Assembly: GCA_002368175.1 (NCBI GenBank)
Contig: AP018172.1
Location: 124,001 to 188,000 of the forward strand
Direction of reading: 5' to 3'
DNA: 64,000 nucleotides
From: Calothrix sp. NIES-2098
Lineage (GTDB): Bacteria > Cyanobacteriota > Cyanobacteriia > Cyanobacteriales > Nostocaceae
Every line of letters begins with the position of its first letter. The stretch's first letter is position 1. The translations under genes and the position numbers were made by a program. Shown here piece after piece: positions 52,910-62,551 of the stretch. The notes under the pieces were generated by a model, which was not told the origin of the DNA, searched no databases, and saw only the letters and a list, made by a program, of their open reading frames with translations.

Positions 52910-55900
52910 CTAAGCAAAATTCACTTGCAGAATTATGTCATTATAATCACTGTCACCTCCAGCAAATAAATCTTCAAAACCAAAAGTGTTATCTCCAAGT
53001 TGACGAATGTGATCTACACCGTCTGGATTCGCCGCCATAAAGGCAAAGTAAGCCATTGCACCTTTGTCGGCGGTATTATGAGGATTTTCTGCTAAGAATT
53101 TTTCAATGGAACTATCTGCAATAATATAAGGTGCAAGCAGTCCCTCTAATTTGGCAGAATCTTTACCATTGCGATTCAAGTTTACAAGGCTACGTTGTGC
53201 GATCGCCGCTTGAGCATAACCTACATCCCCTGGACGTAAGTTACCAATACTTCCGCTTTCATCATCAACAACATACCATCCAATAGTATTGTTATAAGCT
53301 GCTTCGCTAGCTACTTTAAAACTTGCGTCTAATGTCCCTAAATTTCTGAGATCGATTAGTTCTATCTTGCCTTGTAATCCCGTACCTATAGCAGTAGGTT
53401 TTTCATTTGCAACCTCTACATTCAAGATCAGATCGTTAAAGGCAGTATCGCTACTATTTAAAGTATCTTTCCAAGCTAGGGTAAAAGCTTCGTTCTCTAA
53501 GTTAGAAACCTGTAGAGGTGCAAAACCATTCTGATTTGCAGATGGAATAGCAAATAATATATTTGCAGGAGTTCGTCCGGCTGCTAGGTCAGCTAAAATC
53601 GTATCTGTAGTGCTATTTTGAACTAAGTAAAATACCAAGCGATCGCTGCTATCAAGGTTGAATTGACGGGTAAAGTCAACTCCTTTCAGAACGTTATTCG
53701 GAAGGGCAGAAAAGATGACTTGAGAACTTTTTAGGGCAGTAGCCAGATAATTGGAATTATCTGGAGTTACTCCCTCGATCGTGCCTCGATCGTCATCAAC
53801 AGTAAAAAATCCAATTTCATTGACAAAATTAGTATTTTGTGAATTAAAACTTAATCGCAATTGTTTGGTTTGTCCAGCTTTCCCTCCTAGGCTAAAAACT
53901 TGATTTTCGTTAAATTTGGCAATTCCATTAGCTACAGCTTCGTCAACTACAGCCGTATCTAGAATTACAAAATCATTGTTTGCATTGGGATCAAAAGTTT
54001 TGCTGTTAATTTGGCTCCGGCTACTAATGATGCCTGTTGTACTTGGTGCAGTAACAGTAATTTCAACAGTTTTGGTGGCGCTAGTGGCTAAATTACCCAA
54101 ATCAAAGGTGAGAGTATCTTCTGATTGATTTACAGGCGTTAAATTTGCTGAAACAAATTTGCTACCTTTGGCTAATGTTTCTGATAGGGTAATACCTTGA
54201 GATTCTATTGAACCGTTGTTAGTAATGGTAATTGTGTAAGTTAGGCGATCGGCAATGTTAACTCGATCGGCACTGGCTATTTTAGTAACTGCTAGATCGG
54301 CTTGTGCTGTGATTTGCACCGGGTTGGGTGCATAAGTAAAAACAGGGGCATGGTTCTCGTCAAAAGACATTGCATAGATATGATAAGTACCTGGAGCAAC
54401 GCCTTGAGTATTCCACTTGAAAGTACCTGTGCCGTCTGCTTCTTTGATGCCACTAGCCATGAGAATGCCATCATATCCTGAAGCATCAGTGTCATAAAAT
54501 AAGCTAATCTGAGCCTCAGAGTCAGGATCGGTTGCGGCGTAGTTGATGACAATTTCTGAAGCATCAGCATTGGCAGTAATATTGGTTACTTGAATAGAAG
54601 GTGCTTCTGAATCGCGGAATGCACTAGCTTGAACATCGCCTAAACCAGTTGCATCGACTACATTAATATCCCAAATACCTGCTTCTGGATTGGCAACTAC
54701 CACGGCACGGGTTTTAGAACTACTGAGATTACTAACTACGGAAATATCACTGCTATTAGCAAAGTCCGATTCTTGAAGAATACTGCCATCGGGCTTCTTA
54801 AGTTTTACCTTGACATTATCTGAAGGGGTATCCCAGTTAGCGTTGAAAATAACCCACTTTGTACCTGGATCTACTCGGAAACTATTAATTTCTTTGAGGA
54901 AATTACCAATTTTGATTTGTGCCCTACCATTTAAGTAAACAGTAAATGCGGCATCTTGTTTACCAATAATGGGGATATCAATTTGACCTGAACTACGGAT
55001 AAAATCATTGGCTAGGTTGTTATCATTAGTGAATTCCACAACTGCCTGAGCTGAGGTCAGTTCTTGTCCGCCCAGATTAATTTTCTTCTTACCCAAAACA
55101 ACAGTATCAACCTCGAAGTCAATTGTCGGAGCCTTGATATTGGCATCTGTTACCAAACCAAAATTGAAGTTAGCATCAGCTTTTAACTTACTCTGAGCAT
55201 TGATAATGTCTCCAATGGAAAGATTAAGATTTGCGTCTAAAAACCGGGAGTTCCAGTTGAGAGTGGCATTACCTTGACCTGTAGCTAAACCTCCTAAGAG
55301 CTTAATATTTCCATTACCTTGAATTTGCTCTTGATTCAGACTACCTATTAAGTCAATATCGAACAATGACCCAGAAAAATTAGCACCACCAGCGAACCAA
55401 GAGGGAACAGAAATATCAATCTTTGGCCCGGCAGTGAAGCCAAGCCCACCAGTAAACTCGATGGGATCTGGGTCTGAAGGAGCAACGTTATTGATTTCAC
55501 CACTGATATGCTGGAGGAACGCTCCAGTTGCACCTATAGGTTTATTGAGTTGGTCAGCTTGCAAGGATAAATAATTAAACTGTCCATTGATAAAACCCAT
55601 CCCACCTCCAATTTCTATCCCCGTGGGAATTAAAAGTAAGCCAGAACCTTTAATTTCATTTTGAATGCTATCTAAGCTTAAACTAGCTCTTTTGACTTCC
55701 CAGATATTAGGAACAATTGGAATATTTTCAACAAATATAGAGCCTACAACATCAACCTTCAGTTGCTCCTTATTATCTCGATCCTTAGCATAAGAAATCT
55801 TGACAAAGTTATTATTTGTGAAGTCTGCTGTGGCGTTGAATATATCTGGAAGTGTTACTTGACCTTGTAACTTTAAGAAGCGATCGGGTTGCTCAACAAA

Positions 55901-58900
55901 AGTAGCTCCTAAATTATTGGACTTAACTTCTAGAAGGTTCAGCAACTTAAAGTTAACATCGGGTAACTTTACAGAGCCACCTGTATTTTGATTGTCAGTA
56001 ATTCCAAGCTCATCAATAATTGGTAAAACTTTTTTACCTATATCCTGACGTGTCTGTTCAACAGTAGAGCGAAACAGTAGAGATGACACTAGAAGCTGAG
56101 TGTCGGGAGAAGAAGAAGTTAAAAGAAATGCACCAATTAAAAAACTAAAAAATTCTGGATCTAAGTATGTGAAATATTCATTATTAAGACTATCTACAGA
56201 ACTAAACTTCTGTGAAGTAACATTTGTCGGCTTCAAGAGTTTTGTCTCTGCTTTTAGGGAATCATAGTTAACTTCAGCCGCCAGAATAGGATTTAAGTGT
56301 TTATTCAAGGTGGCACTCTTGACGTAATCTATAAAGCCTGAATACCTAAATAGTTCATACTCACCACTAATATAGTCATCACCTGCAAGGCTAACTAAAT
56401 CTCCAGATACAATGTGATGTTTAACTTTTGCCGCTTTGCTAGGATTAAATTTATTTGCCCATTCCTGAGAAATACCAGGAGAGTTGAATGTGTAAACATT
56501 GCCAATTACTCCACCTTTGTTAGTGAAGTCAGCAGCAAAAAATTGAGTTAATGCGCCGCCTAAACTATGCCCAACAATATCAGAACTTGGATGTTTATTT
56601 AACCATTCTTCTACTTGAGTTTGATGAGACTGAAACTGTTGAAAACCAACACCTTCCGGTTCAAGATCTGCAAAAATATCTGCTAAAAAGTTGGCAGTTG
56701 GTTCTGTTCCTCGAAGGGCTAGGATAGGTTTGAGTGTTGGGGAAATTAAACCTAACCCATAAAAGCCATTGCCATTAGGATCTTCAAAGACAGCATCTAC
56801 GCTATAGTCTAACCCTAAAGAATTAAGAGTTGCTCCGACTGACCAAGTTTTATAGGCAATGTCTTTAGCTAAATACTCATAAATTTCTGGCGTTGGTGAT
56901 GTAAGTGTTACATCATTATCAACAATGACTAAATTAGCTATTTTTTGACTACCTAAAGTTGCTCCACCTGTGGGGTTAGTTAAAGTCAGGTTAATTGTTT
57001 CGTTGGTTTCGGCTATGGAATCATCAATAATAGGGATTTGGATGACCTTAGAGTTTGTATCCCCAGCAGCAAAATTAACAGTTATAGGAGAATTATTGTA
57101 ATCGTTGGGTGCAATAGCAGTACCATTACTGAGGGTAATTGTCGCACTAACTGAACCATTGCTTCCCCCGGTACGAGTAACTGTGACGCCTACAATAGCT
57201 TGACCATTCTCGTTAATACGAAATTCAGGATTACTAAAGCTTAAAATACCAGAGCTGCTTGCAGAACTAACATCTTGAATTGTTGCTAAACCTTGGTCGT
57301 CAGTAATAGTAACACCAGTATTGCTGGTAGTCAGATTGACAAAGAAAGTCTCATCAGCTTCAGACAAAGAATCTGTTAGTGTCTTAACAGTAATTGTTTT
57401 AGTCTTTTCACCTGAATTAAACGTAAGTGTTCCATTAGTAAACTCATAATCTGCACCAATACTAGCTGTGTTACTAGAAGTAGAATAATAAACTGTGATT
57501 GGTTGTGGATTATCTCCCTCAACTGTGACAGTAAAAGTTGCTAACTCTCCTTCTATGACGACAGCATCATTTATCGATAAAATACAGTTATTAGATAATA
57601 TTTCGGGAGTTGCTATCGATAGTTCGGCATAGGGAGTAGAGCTATAATTGCCATTACTTGTATTGGTATATAAACGAATAATGGCGTGATTAGCACCATC
57701 ATCACCATTGGCAACCAAATCTAAATCACCATCTTTGTCGTAGTCGCTCCATTCCACAAAAGATGGATTCCAACCAATGGTTGTGTTGTTAATAATTGGT
57801 GTAGAAAACCCATTCCCCAGATTGCGATAGACACCAAAGAAACCGATGACTTTCAACTCTGGAGTCAATGCTGTTCCATTGAAGAGAATATCTAAATCTC
57901 CGTCCTGGTCATAATCTTCTAGAATTGGATTTCCACTACTAAAAGAACTACCTGCTGGAGAAGAAATTGACAGTTCGGCATAGGGAGTAGAGCTATAATT
58001 GCCATTACCTGTATTGGTATATAAACGAATAATGGCATTATTAGCACCATCATCACCATTGGCAACCAAATCTAAATCGCCATCTTTGTCGTAGTCGCTC
58101 CATTCCACAAAAGATGGATTCCAGCCAATGGTTGTGTTGTTAATAATTGGTGTAGAAAACCCATTCCCCAGATTGCGATAGACACCAAAGAAACCGATGA
58201 CTTTCAACTCTGGAGTCAATGCTGTTCCATTGAAGAGAATATCTAAATCTCCGTCCTGGTCATAATCTTCTAGAATTGGATTTCCACTACTAAAAGAACT
58301 ACCTGCTGGAGAAGAAATTGACAGTTCGGCATAGGGAGTAGAGCTATAATTGCCATTACTTGTATTGGTATATAAACGAATAATGGCGTGATTAGCACCA
58401 TCATCACCATTGGCAACTAAATCTAAGTCACCATCTTTGTCATAGTCGCTCCATTCCACAAAAGATGGATTCCAGCCAATGGTTGTGTTGTTAATAATTG
58501 GTGTAGAAAACCCATTCCCCAGATTGCGATAGACACCAAAGAAACCGATGACTTTCAACTCTGGAGTCAATGCTGTTCCATTGAAGAGAATATCTAAATC
58601 TCCGTCCTGGTCATAATCTTCTAGAATTGGATTTCCACTACTAAAAGAACTACCTGCTGGAGAAGAAATTGACAGTTCGGCATAGGGAGTAGAGCTATAA
58701 TTGCCATTACTTGTATTGGTATATAAACGAATAATGGCGTGATTAGCACCATCATCACCATTGGCAACTAAATCTAAGTCACCATCTTTGTCATAGTCGC
58801 TCCATTCCACAAAAGATGGATTCCAGCCAATGGTTGTGTTGTTAATAATTGGTGTAGAAAACCCATTCCCCAGATTGCGATAGACACCAAAGAAACCGAT

Positions 58901-60313
58901 GACTTTCAACTCTGGAGTCAATGCTGTTCCATTGAAGAGAATATCTAAATCTCCGTCCTGGTCATAATCTTCTAGAATTGGATTTCCACTACTAAAAGAA
59001 CTACCTGCTGGAGAAGAAATTGACAGTTCGGCATAGGGAGTAGAGCTATAATTGCCATTACTTGTATTGGTATATAAACGAATAATGGCGTGATTAGCAC
59101 CATCATCACCATTGGCAACTAAATCTAAGTCACCATCTTTGTCATAGTCGCTCCATTCCACAAAAGATGGATTCCAGCCAATGGTTGTGTTGTTAATAAT
59201 TGGTGTAGAAAACCCATTCCCCAGATTGCGATAGACACCAAAGAAACCGATGACTTTCAACTCTGGAGTCAATGCTGTTCCATTGAAGAGAATATCTAAA
59301 TCTCCGTCCTGGTCATAATCTTCTAGAATTGGATTTCCACTACTAAAAGAACTACCTGCTGGAGAAGAAATTGACAGTTCGGCATAGGGAGTAGAGCTAT
59401 AATTGCCATTACTTGTATTGGTATATAAACGAATGATGGCATTATTAGCACCATCATCACCATTGGCAACCAAATCTAAATCACCATCTTTGTCATAGTC
59501 GCTCCATTCCACAAAAGATGGATTCCAGCCAATGGTTGTGTTGTTAATAATTGGTGTAGAAAACCCATTCCCCAGATTGCGATAGACACCAAAGAAACCG
59601 ATGACTTTCAACTCTGGAGTCAATGCTGTTCCATTGAAGAGAATATCTAAATCTCCGTCCTGGTCATAATCTTCTAGAATTGGATTTCCACTAGTGAAAG
59701 TTGTTGAGCTACCATCTTTCTCAATCTCAACAAATTTTCCGTTCAAAATCACTAAAGATTTATCATCCTCAAGCTTGAGTTGAGATAACTTACTTGCACT
59801 TAAATCTTGCTGCTGTACCAAGGCTGAAAAAATTGCTCCCTCATCTCCTGGGGAGTCGGTATCATTCATGGAATAATCGACAAAATGACCGTATTCTTCC
59901 AAGAAAACATCTAAAATTGCATCCAAGTTGTGAACATTTGCACGCAGAAACTCTTGCGCTAAATAAATTGTATTTGTCGCGCCTGCAAACGCTCCATTTG
60001 CTCCATTAATTTCTGTTGCAGAGATAATTTCTAGCTTAGGTAAACTAAATACCCCATTTTCCCAAGCATTTTGTAAACCCGCAGCTACTCCTTCCCCGAA
60101 TGCGATCGCCATTTTATTGCTAAACTCAGAAGTCTTAGCGAACTCTTGCAGCTTCTCCTGAGCAAGTTGGAGTACGGGTTGCACTACAGACGCCAAAAGA
60201 TCGTTCTCCACAGTCAGATGATTTACCGGAATCAGTAAATCCTCAAACGGAGTCTTAGTTGTTGATTGCTCAAAAGCTAATAGATTTTTGTTAAAAGTCT
60301 TGTTGGCTATCAT
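52910..60313 (-). CDS. Giant (2467-residue) repeat protein with lipase, Calx-beta and DUF4114 domains
   Basis: Order: residues 1-200 are an N-terminal domain with a protease-like helix (VFLEEYGHFVDY, then DSPGDEGAIFSAL). Residues 201-903 are six FG-GAP/VCBS repeats of 117 residues (DYDQDGDLDILFNG, DYDKDGDLDLVANGDDG). Residues 905-1145 are two Calx-beta-like units (EADETFFVNLTT, ETNETINLTLTN). Residues about 1150-1330 are a class 3 lipase domain with the nucleophile motif VGHSLGGALTQFF near 1248. A long beta-rich centre and an Ig-like part follow. A DUF11-type unit is at about 1995-2130. Two DUF4114 domains are at 2138-2467, ending GFEDLFAGGDSDYNDIILQV. No signal peptide is visible; type I secretion is likely. 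The ATG follows AGAAGGGTGAC, a good ribosome binding site. Confidence 0.9.
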   Translation of the reverse strand: MIANKTFNKNLLAFEQSTTKTPFEDLLIPVNHLTVENDLLASVVQPVLQLAQEKLQEFAKTSEFSNKMAIAFGEGVAAGLQNAWENGVFSLPKLEIISATEINGANGAFAGATNTIYLAQEFLRANVHNLDAILDVFLEEYGHFVDYSMNDTDSPGDEGAIFSALVQQQDLSASKLSQLKLEDDKSLVILNGKFVEIEKDGSSTTFTSGNPILEDYDQDGDLDILFNGTALTPELKVIGFFGVYRNLGNGFSTPIINNTTIGWNPSFVEWSDYDKDGDLDLVANGDDGANNAIIRLYTNTSNGNYSSTPYAELSISSPAGSSFSSGNPILEDYDQDGDLDILFNGTALTPELKVIGFFGVYRNLGNGFSTPIINNTTIGWNPSFVEWSDYDKDGDLDLVANGDDGANHAIIRLYTNTSNGNYSSTPYAELSISSPAGSSFSSGNPILEDYDQDGDLDILFNGTALTPELKVIGFFGVYRNLGNGFSTPIINNTTIGWNPSFVEWSDYDKDGDLDLVANGDDGANHAIIRLYTNTSNGNYSSTPYAELSISSPAGSSFSSGNPILEDYDQDGDLDILFNGTALTPELKVIGFFGVYRNLGNGFSTPIINNTTIGWNPSFVEWSDYDKDGDLDLVANGDDGANHAIIRLYTNTSNGNYSSTPYAELSISSPAGSSFSSGNPILEDYDQDGDLDILFNGTALTPELKVIGFFGVYRNLGNGFSTPIINNTTIGWNPSFVEWSDYDKDGDLDLVANGDDGANNAIIRLYTNTGNGNYSSTPYAELSISSPAGSSFSSGNPILEDYDQDGDLDILFNGTALTPELKVIGFFGVYRNLGNGFSTPIINNTTIGWNPSFVEWSDYDKDGDLDLVANGDDGANHAIIRLYTNTSNGNYSSTPYAELSIATPEILSNNCILSINDAVVIEGELATFTVTVEGDNPQPITVYYSTSSNTASIGADYEFTNGTLTFNSGEKTKTITVKTLTDSLSEADETFFVNLTTSNTGVTITDDQGLATIQDVSSASSSGILSFSNPEFRINENGQAIVGVTVTRTGGSNGSVSATITLSNGTAIAPNDYNNSPITVNFAAGDTNSKVIQIPIIDDSIAETNETINLTLTNPTGGATLGSQKIANLVIVDNDVTLTSPTPEIYEYLAKDIAYKTWSVGATLNSLGLDYSVDAVFEDPNGNGFYGLGLISPTLKPILALRGTEPTANFLADIFADLEPEGVGFQQFQSHQTQVEEWLNKHPSSDIVGHSLGGALTQFFAADFTNKGGVIGNVYTFNSPGISQEWANKFNPSKAAKVKHHIVSGDLVSLAGDDYISGEYELFRYSGFIDYVKSATLNKHLNPILAAEVNYDSLKAETKLLKPTNVTSQKFSSVDSLNNEYFTYLDPEFFSFLIGAFLLTSSSPDTQLLVSSLLFRSTVEQTRQDIGKKVLPIIDELGITDNQNTGGSVKLPDVNFKLLNLLEVKSNNLGATFVEQPDRFLKLQGQVTLPDIFNATADFTNNNFVKISYAKDRDNKEQLKVDVVGSIFVENIPIVPNIWEVKRASLSLDSIQNEIKGSGLLLIPTGIEIGGGMGFINGQFNYLSLQADQLNKPIGATGAFLQHISGEINNVAPSDPDPIEFTGGLGFTAGPKIDISVPSWFAGGANFSGSLFDIDLIGSLNQEQIQGNGNIKLLGGLATGQGNATLNWNSRFLDANLNLSIGDIINAQSKLKADANFNFGLVTDANIKAPTIDFEVDTVVLGKKKINLGGQELTSAQAVVEFTNDNNLANDFIRSSGQIDIPIIGKQDAAFTVYLNGRAQIKIGNFLKEINSFRVDPGTKWVIFNANWDTPSDNVKVKLKKPDGSILQESDFANSSDISVVSNLSSSKTRAVVVANPEAGIWDINVVDATGLGDVQASAFRDSEAPSIQVTNITANADASEIVINYAATDPDSEAQISLFYDTDASGYDGILMASGIKEADGTGTFKWNTQGVAPGTYHIYAMSFDENHAPVFTYAPNPVQITAQADLAVTKIASADRVNIADRLTYTITITNNGSIESQGITLSETLAKGSKFVSANLTPVNQSEDTLTFDLGNLATSATKTVEITVTAPSTTGIISSRSQINSKTFDPNANNDFVILDTAVVDEAVANGIAKFNENQVFSLGGKAGQTKQLRLSFNSQNTNFVNEIGFFTVDDDRGTIEGVTPDNSNYLATALKSSQVIFSALPNNVLKGVDFTRQFNLDSSDRLVFYLVQNSTTDTILADLAAGRTPANILFAIPSANQNGFAPLQVSNLENEAFTLAWKDTLNSSDTAFNDLILNVEVANEKPTAIGTGLQGKIELIDLRNLGTLDASFKVASEAAYNNTIGWYVVDDESGSIGNLRPGDVGYAQAAIAQRSLVNLNRNGKDSAKLEGLLAPYIIADSSIEKFLAENPHNTADKGAMAYFAFMAANPDGVDHIRQLGDNTFGFEDLFAGGDSDYNDIILQVNFA
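57605..59710. repeat. Six 351-bp tandem repeats inside the giant gene
   Basis: Equivalent points (for example AGTTCGGCATAGGGAG) recur at 57621, 57972, 58323, 58674, 59025 and 59376, an exact period of 351 bp (117 codons). The three units starting about 58320, 58670 and 59020 look identical, sharing GCGTGATTAGCACC and CAACTAAATCTAAGTC. The outer units differ at a few silent or conservative positions (GCATTATTAG, CAACCAAATCTAAAT). This pattern points to recent duplication or gene conversion in the middle of the array. Confidence 0.92.
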
Positions 60314-61193
60314 ATTGTCACCCTTCTATTGCTGTAGTCGATCGCAAATCAAGTTCTATCTTTTTGCTGGACAGTCTAAAAAATTGGCAGATTAAATCTG
60401 CGATCGCACTTCATAGCGATCGCTAAAAGCATTGCTTCTTTAACGGAAATTGCTGAATTCTCAATACTTAGCCAACAAATCTTGACTTTTTTAGCCCATC
60501 TCTTCCAAAATTGCCTCAATCTTCTGCATCTATTAGCGAGGTCTTCAAGTGTCTATTTTCCCAACTGTTTATTGTGGAATAAGTAACACATAGACTGACC
60601 GATCAACAGTTCTGAAGTTAGACTAGCCGACATAGTAATTTTACGGATGAGAAGAGCAAATTTTTGCTTTTTTAGCATTAAGCTTTTCTTGATTTCAGCT
60701 ATTAAGTTGTATGCATACTTAATTACGTCAGTATCAAATAATATAACTGACACATGATAACAACAAAACACTTGATTGCCAATATTTAGGCTTTTTGTGG
60801 AAATATTAGATTTTTTATGGTGTTTTACCAGAATAAAAACCATTTTTAGGCAAATTTTTGGTATAAAATTATATAACAGATAAATAAATTAAGATTTTAT
60901 AAAACTTTTGCGAACTTTTATTACGTACTATCAACAATAAAAATTTTTATACTGCTGAGTCATTAAGTAGATTGGATGGTGCTGCTGGGCGATCGCTACC
61001 TATTGGAAATGCCTGAAACCCTTGTGAAAAGCTAATTACATATTCCGCGCAGCGATAATAGCTGAGAAGGGACAACCAGATAAATCTACCACTAAACGCA
61101 AAATTAGATAAATAAAATCAACCTAAGGATGATTTAGTGCATCAGCAATGCTACTAAACTTGAGTGCAAAACTAATTTTTTATACTTATATAT
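60314..61193. other. 880 bases without a recognisable gene
   Basis: AT-rich spacer between the divergent giant gene and the antiporter gene. Several GCGATCGC sites occur near 60402, 60417 and 60990. A 96-codon minus-strand frame at 60553 has no homologue I recognise and a poor start region. Probably promoters for both neighbours; I see no RNA gene. Confidence 0.45.
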
Positions 61194-62492
61194 ATGGTAG
61201 ATGTTTATATTGTTGACCTGCTAATAGTTGGGCTACTTTTGTTGCTCGTCACATTAGGGTCAGGGTGGATTTCACGATTACCACTTTCCTTTGCGCTCAT
61301 CTATCTAATAGTAGGAATTCTCTTAGGGCCTTATGGCTTTGGGCTGATTCAATTGCGCCGCAATGATGTATTCAATGCAGAGGTTTTAGAGCGTATTGCC
61401 GAATTGGTAGTAATTATTTCTGTGTTTAGCTGTGGGTTAAAAATAGTACGACCTCTCAAATTAGGAATTTGGGATATTACAGCCCGCCTCATAGGATTTT
61501 TAATGCCAATTTCAATTTTTGCCTTGGCTATTGTCGGTAAATTATTTTTAGGCATGGATTGGGGAGCAGCGATTTTATTAGGCGCTATTCTTGCACCAAC
61601 AGACCCAGTTCTAGCATCAGAAGTGCAACTAACCGATACAAACGATCGCGATGAGTTGCGCTTTGGTTTAACTTCCGAAGGAGGTTTGAATGATGCTTTA
61701 GCATTTCCCTTCGTTTATTTTGGTATTTATGCCCTCAAAGATAGCAACTGGAATAATTGGTTGAAAAATTGGTTATTAGTTGATTTAATTTGGGCGATCG
61801 CTGCTGGTATAGTAATGGGAATTGTTGTAGCCAAGGTAATAGTTTGGCTGGATAAGAAAATCCAAAAGCGTCGTCCTGCCGATGACCTGATGGAAGATTT
61901 TATCGCTATTAGTATTATTCTTTTGACTTACTCCATCACAGAAATAGTCAATGGCTATGGGTTTTTAGCAGTATTTGTTGCTGGTTTAGTTGCACAACGT
62001 AGTTACCACAATCCAGACAAATCACTTGCCCAACTAGGATTTATTGAGCGATTGGAAAGATTGCTAGAAGTCGGGACAATTTTGTTATTGGGATCGATAT
62101 TATTATTGCAGCCAATGCTAAATTATGCGGCTCAATCTTTGTTAGTGATAGTTTTGTTATTCTTCGTTATCCGACCTGTAGGTGTTTGGATTAGTACAAT
62201 CGGCAAACGTCCTCTCAATTCTTATCGTCGAACCTTGAATCCAGTTACACGTTGGTTATTTGGCTGGTTTGGCATTCGTGGTGTTGGCTCTTTATATTAT
62301 CTTGCCTATGCATATGGTAATGGCTTAAAAGGTGAAACTGCCGAGCAAATTGCTTGGATAACTTACACCACGATTGTAGTTTCTGTGATTGTGCATGGAA
62401 TTAGCACCACGCCATTAATGAGTTGGTATGAACGAAATACTGCTCGCGATACAAAGCCTCATATTCCTGCCACAATTGATGAATTGGAATAA
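61194..62492 (+). CDS. Cation:proton antiporter, CPA1/NhaP type
   Basis: A 432-residue antiporter with about 12 helices. The ion-site motifs are GAILAPTDPVLASEVQ (helix 5) and RFGLTSEGGLNDALAFPFVYFG (helix 6), typical of NhaP-like Na+/H+ antiporters. Near the end, RWLFGWFGIRGVGSLYYLAYA carries the conserved arginine. There is no large cytoplasmic C-terminal domain. It likely exchanges Na+ or K+ for H+ in the plasma membrane for salt and pH tolerance. The start follows AT-rich sequence without a strong ribosome binding site. Confidence 0.9.
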   Translation: MVDVYIVDLLIVGLLLLLVTLGSGWISRLPLSFALIYLIVGILLGPYGFGLIQLRRNDVFNAEVLERIAELVVIISVFSCGLKIVRPLKLGIWDITARLIGFLMPISIFALAIVGKLFLGMDWGAAILLGAILAPTDPVLASEVQLTDTNDRDELRFGLTSEGGLNDALAFPFVYFGIYALKDSNWNNWLKNWLLVDLIWAIAAGIVMGIVVAKVIVWLDKKIQKRRPADDLMEDFIAISIILLTYSITEIVNGYGFLAVFVAGLVAQRSYHNPDKSLAQLGFIERLERLLEVGTILLLGSILLLQPMLNYAAQSLLVIVLLFFVIRPVGVWISTIGKRPLNSYRRTLNPVTRWLFGWFGIRGVGSLYYLAYAYGNGLKGETAEQIAWITYTTIVVSVIVHGISTTPLMSWYERNTARDTKPHIPATIDELE

Positions 62493-62551
62493 TGGGCATG
62501 GGGCATGCGACATTGGGCATCGGGTATTTTTCCCTTGTCCCACACTCTGAC

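Noticed and set aside
60553..60843. 96-codon minus-strand frame
   Set aside because: Low-complexity, Lys/Ile-rich translation typical of AT-rich spacer DNA and no start signal.
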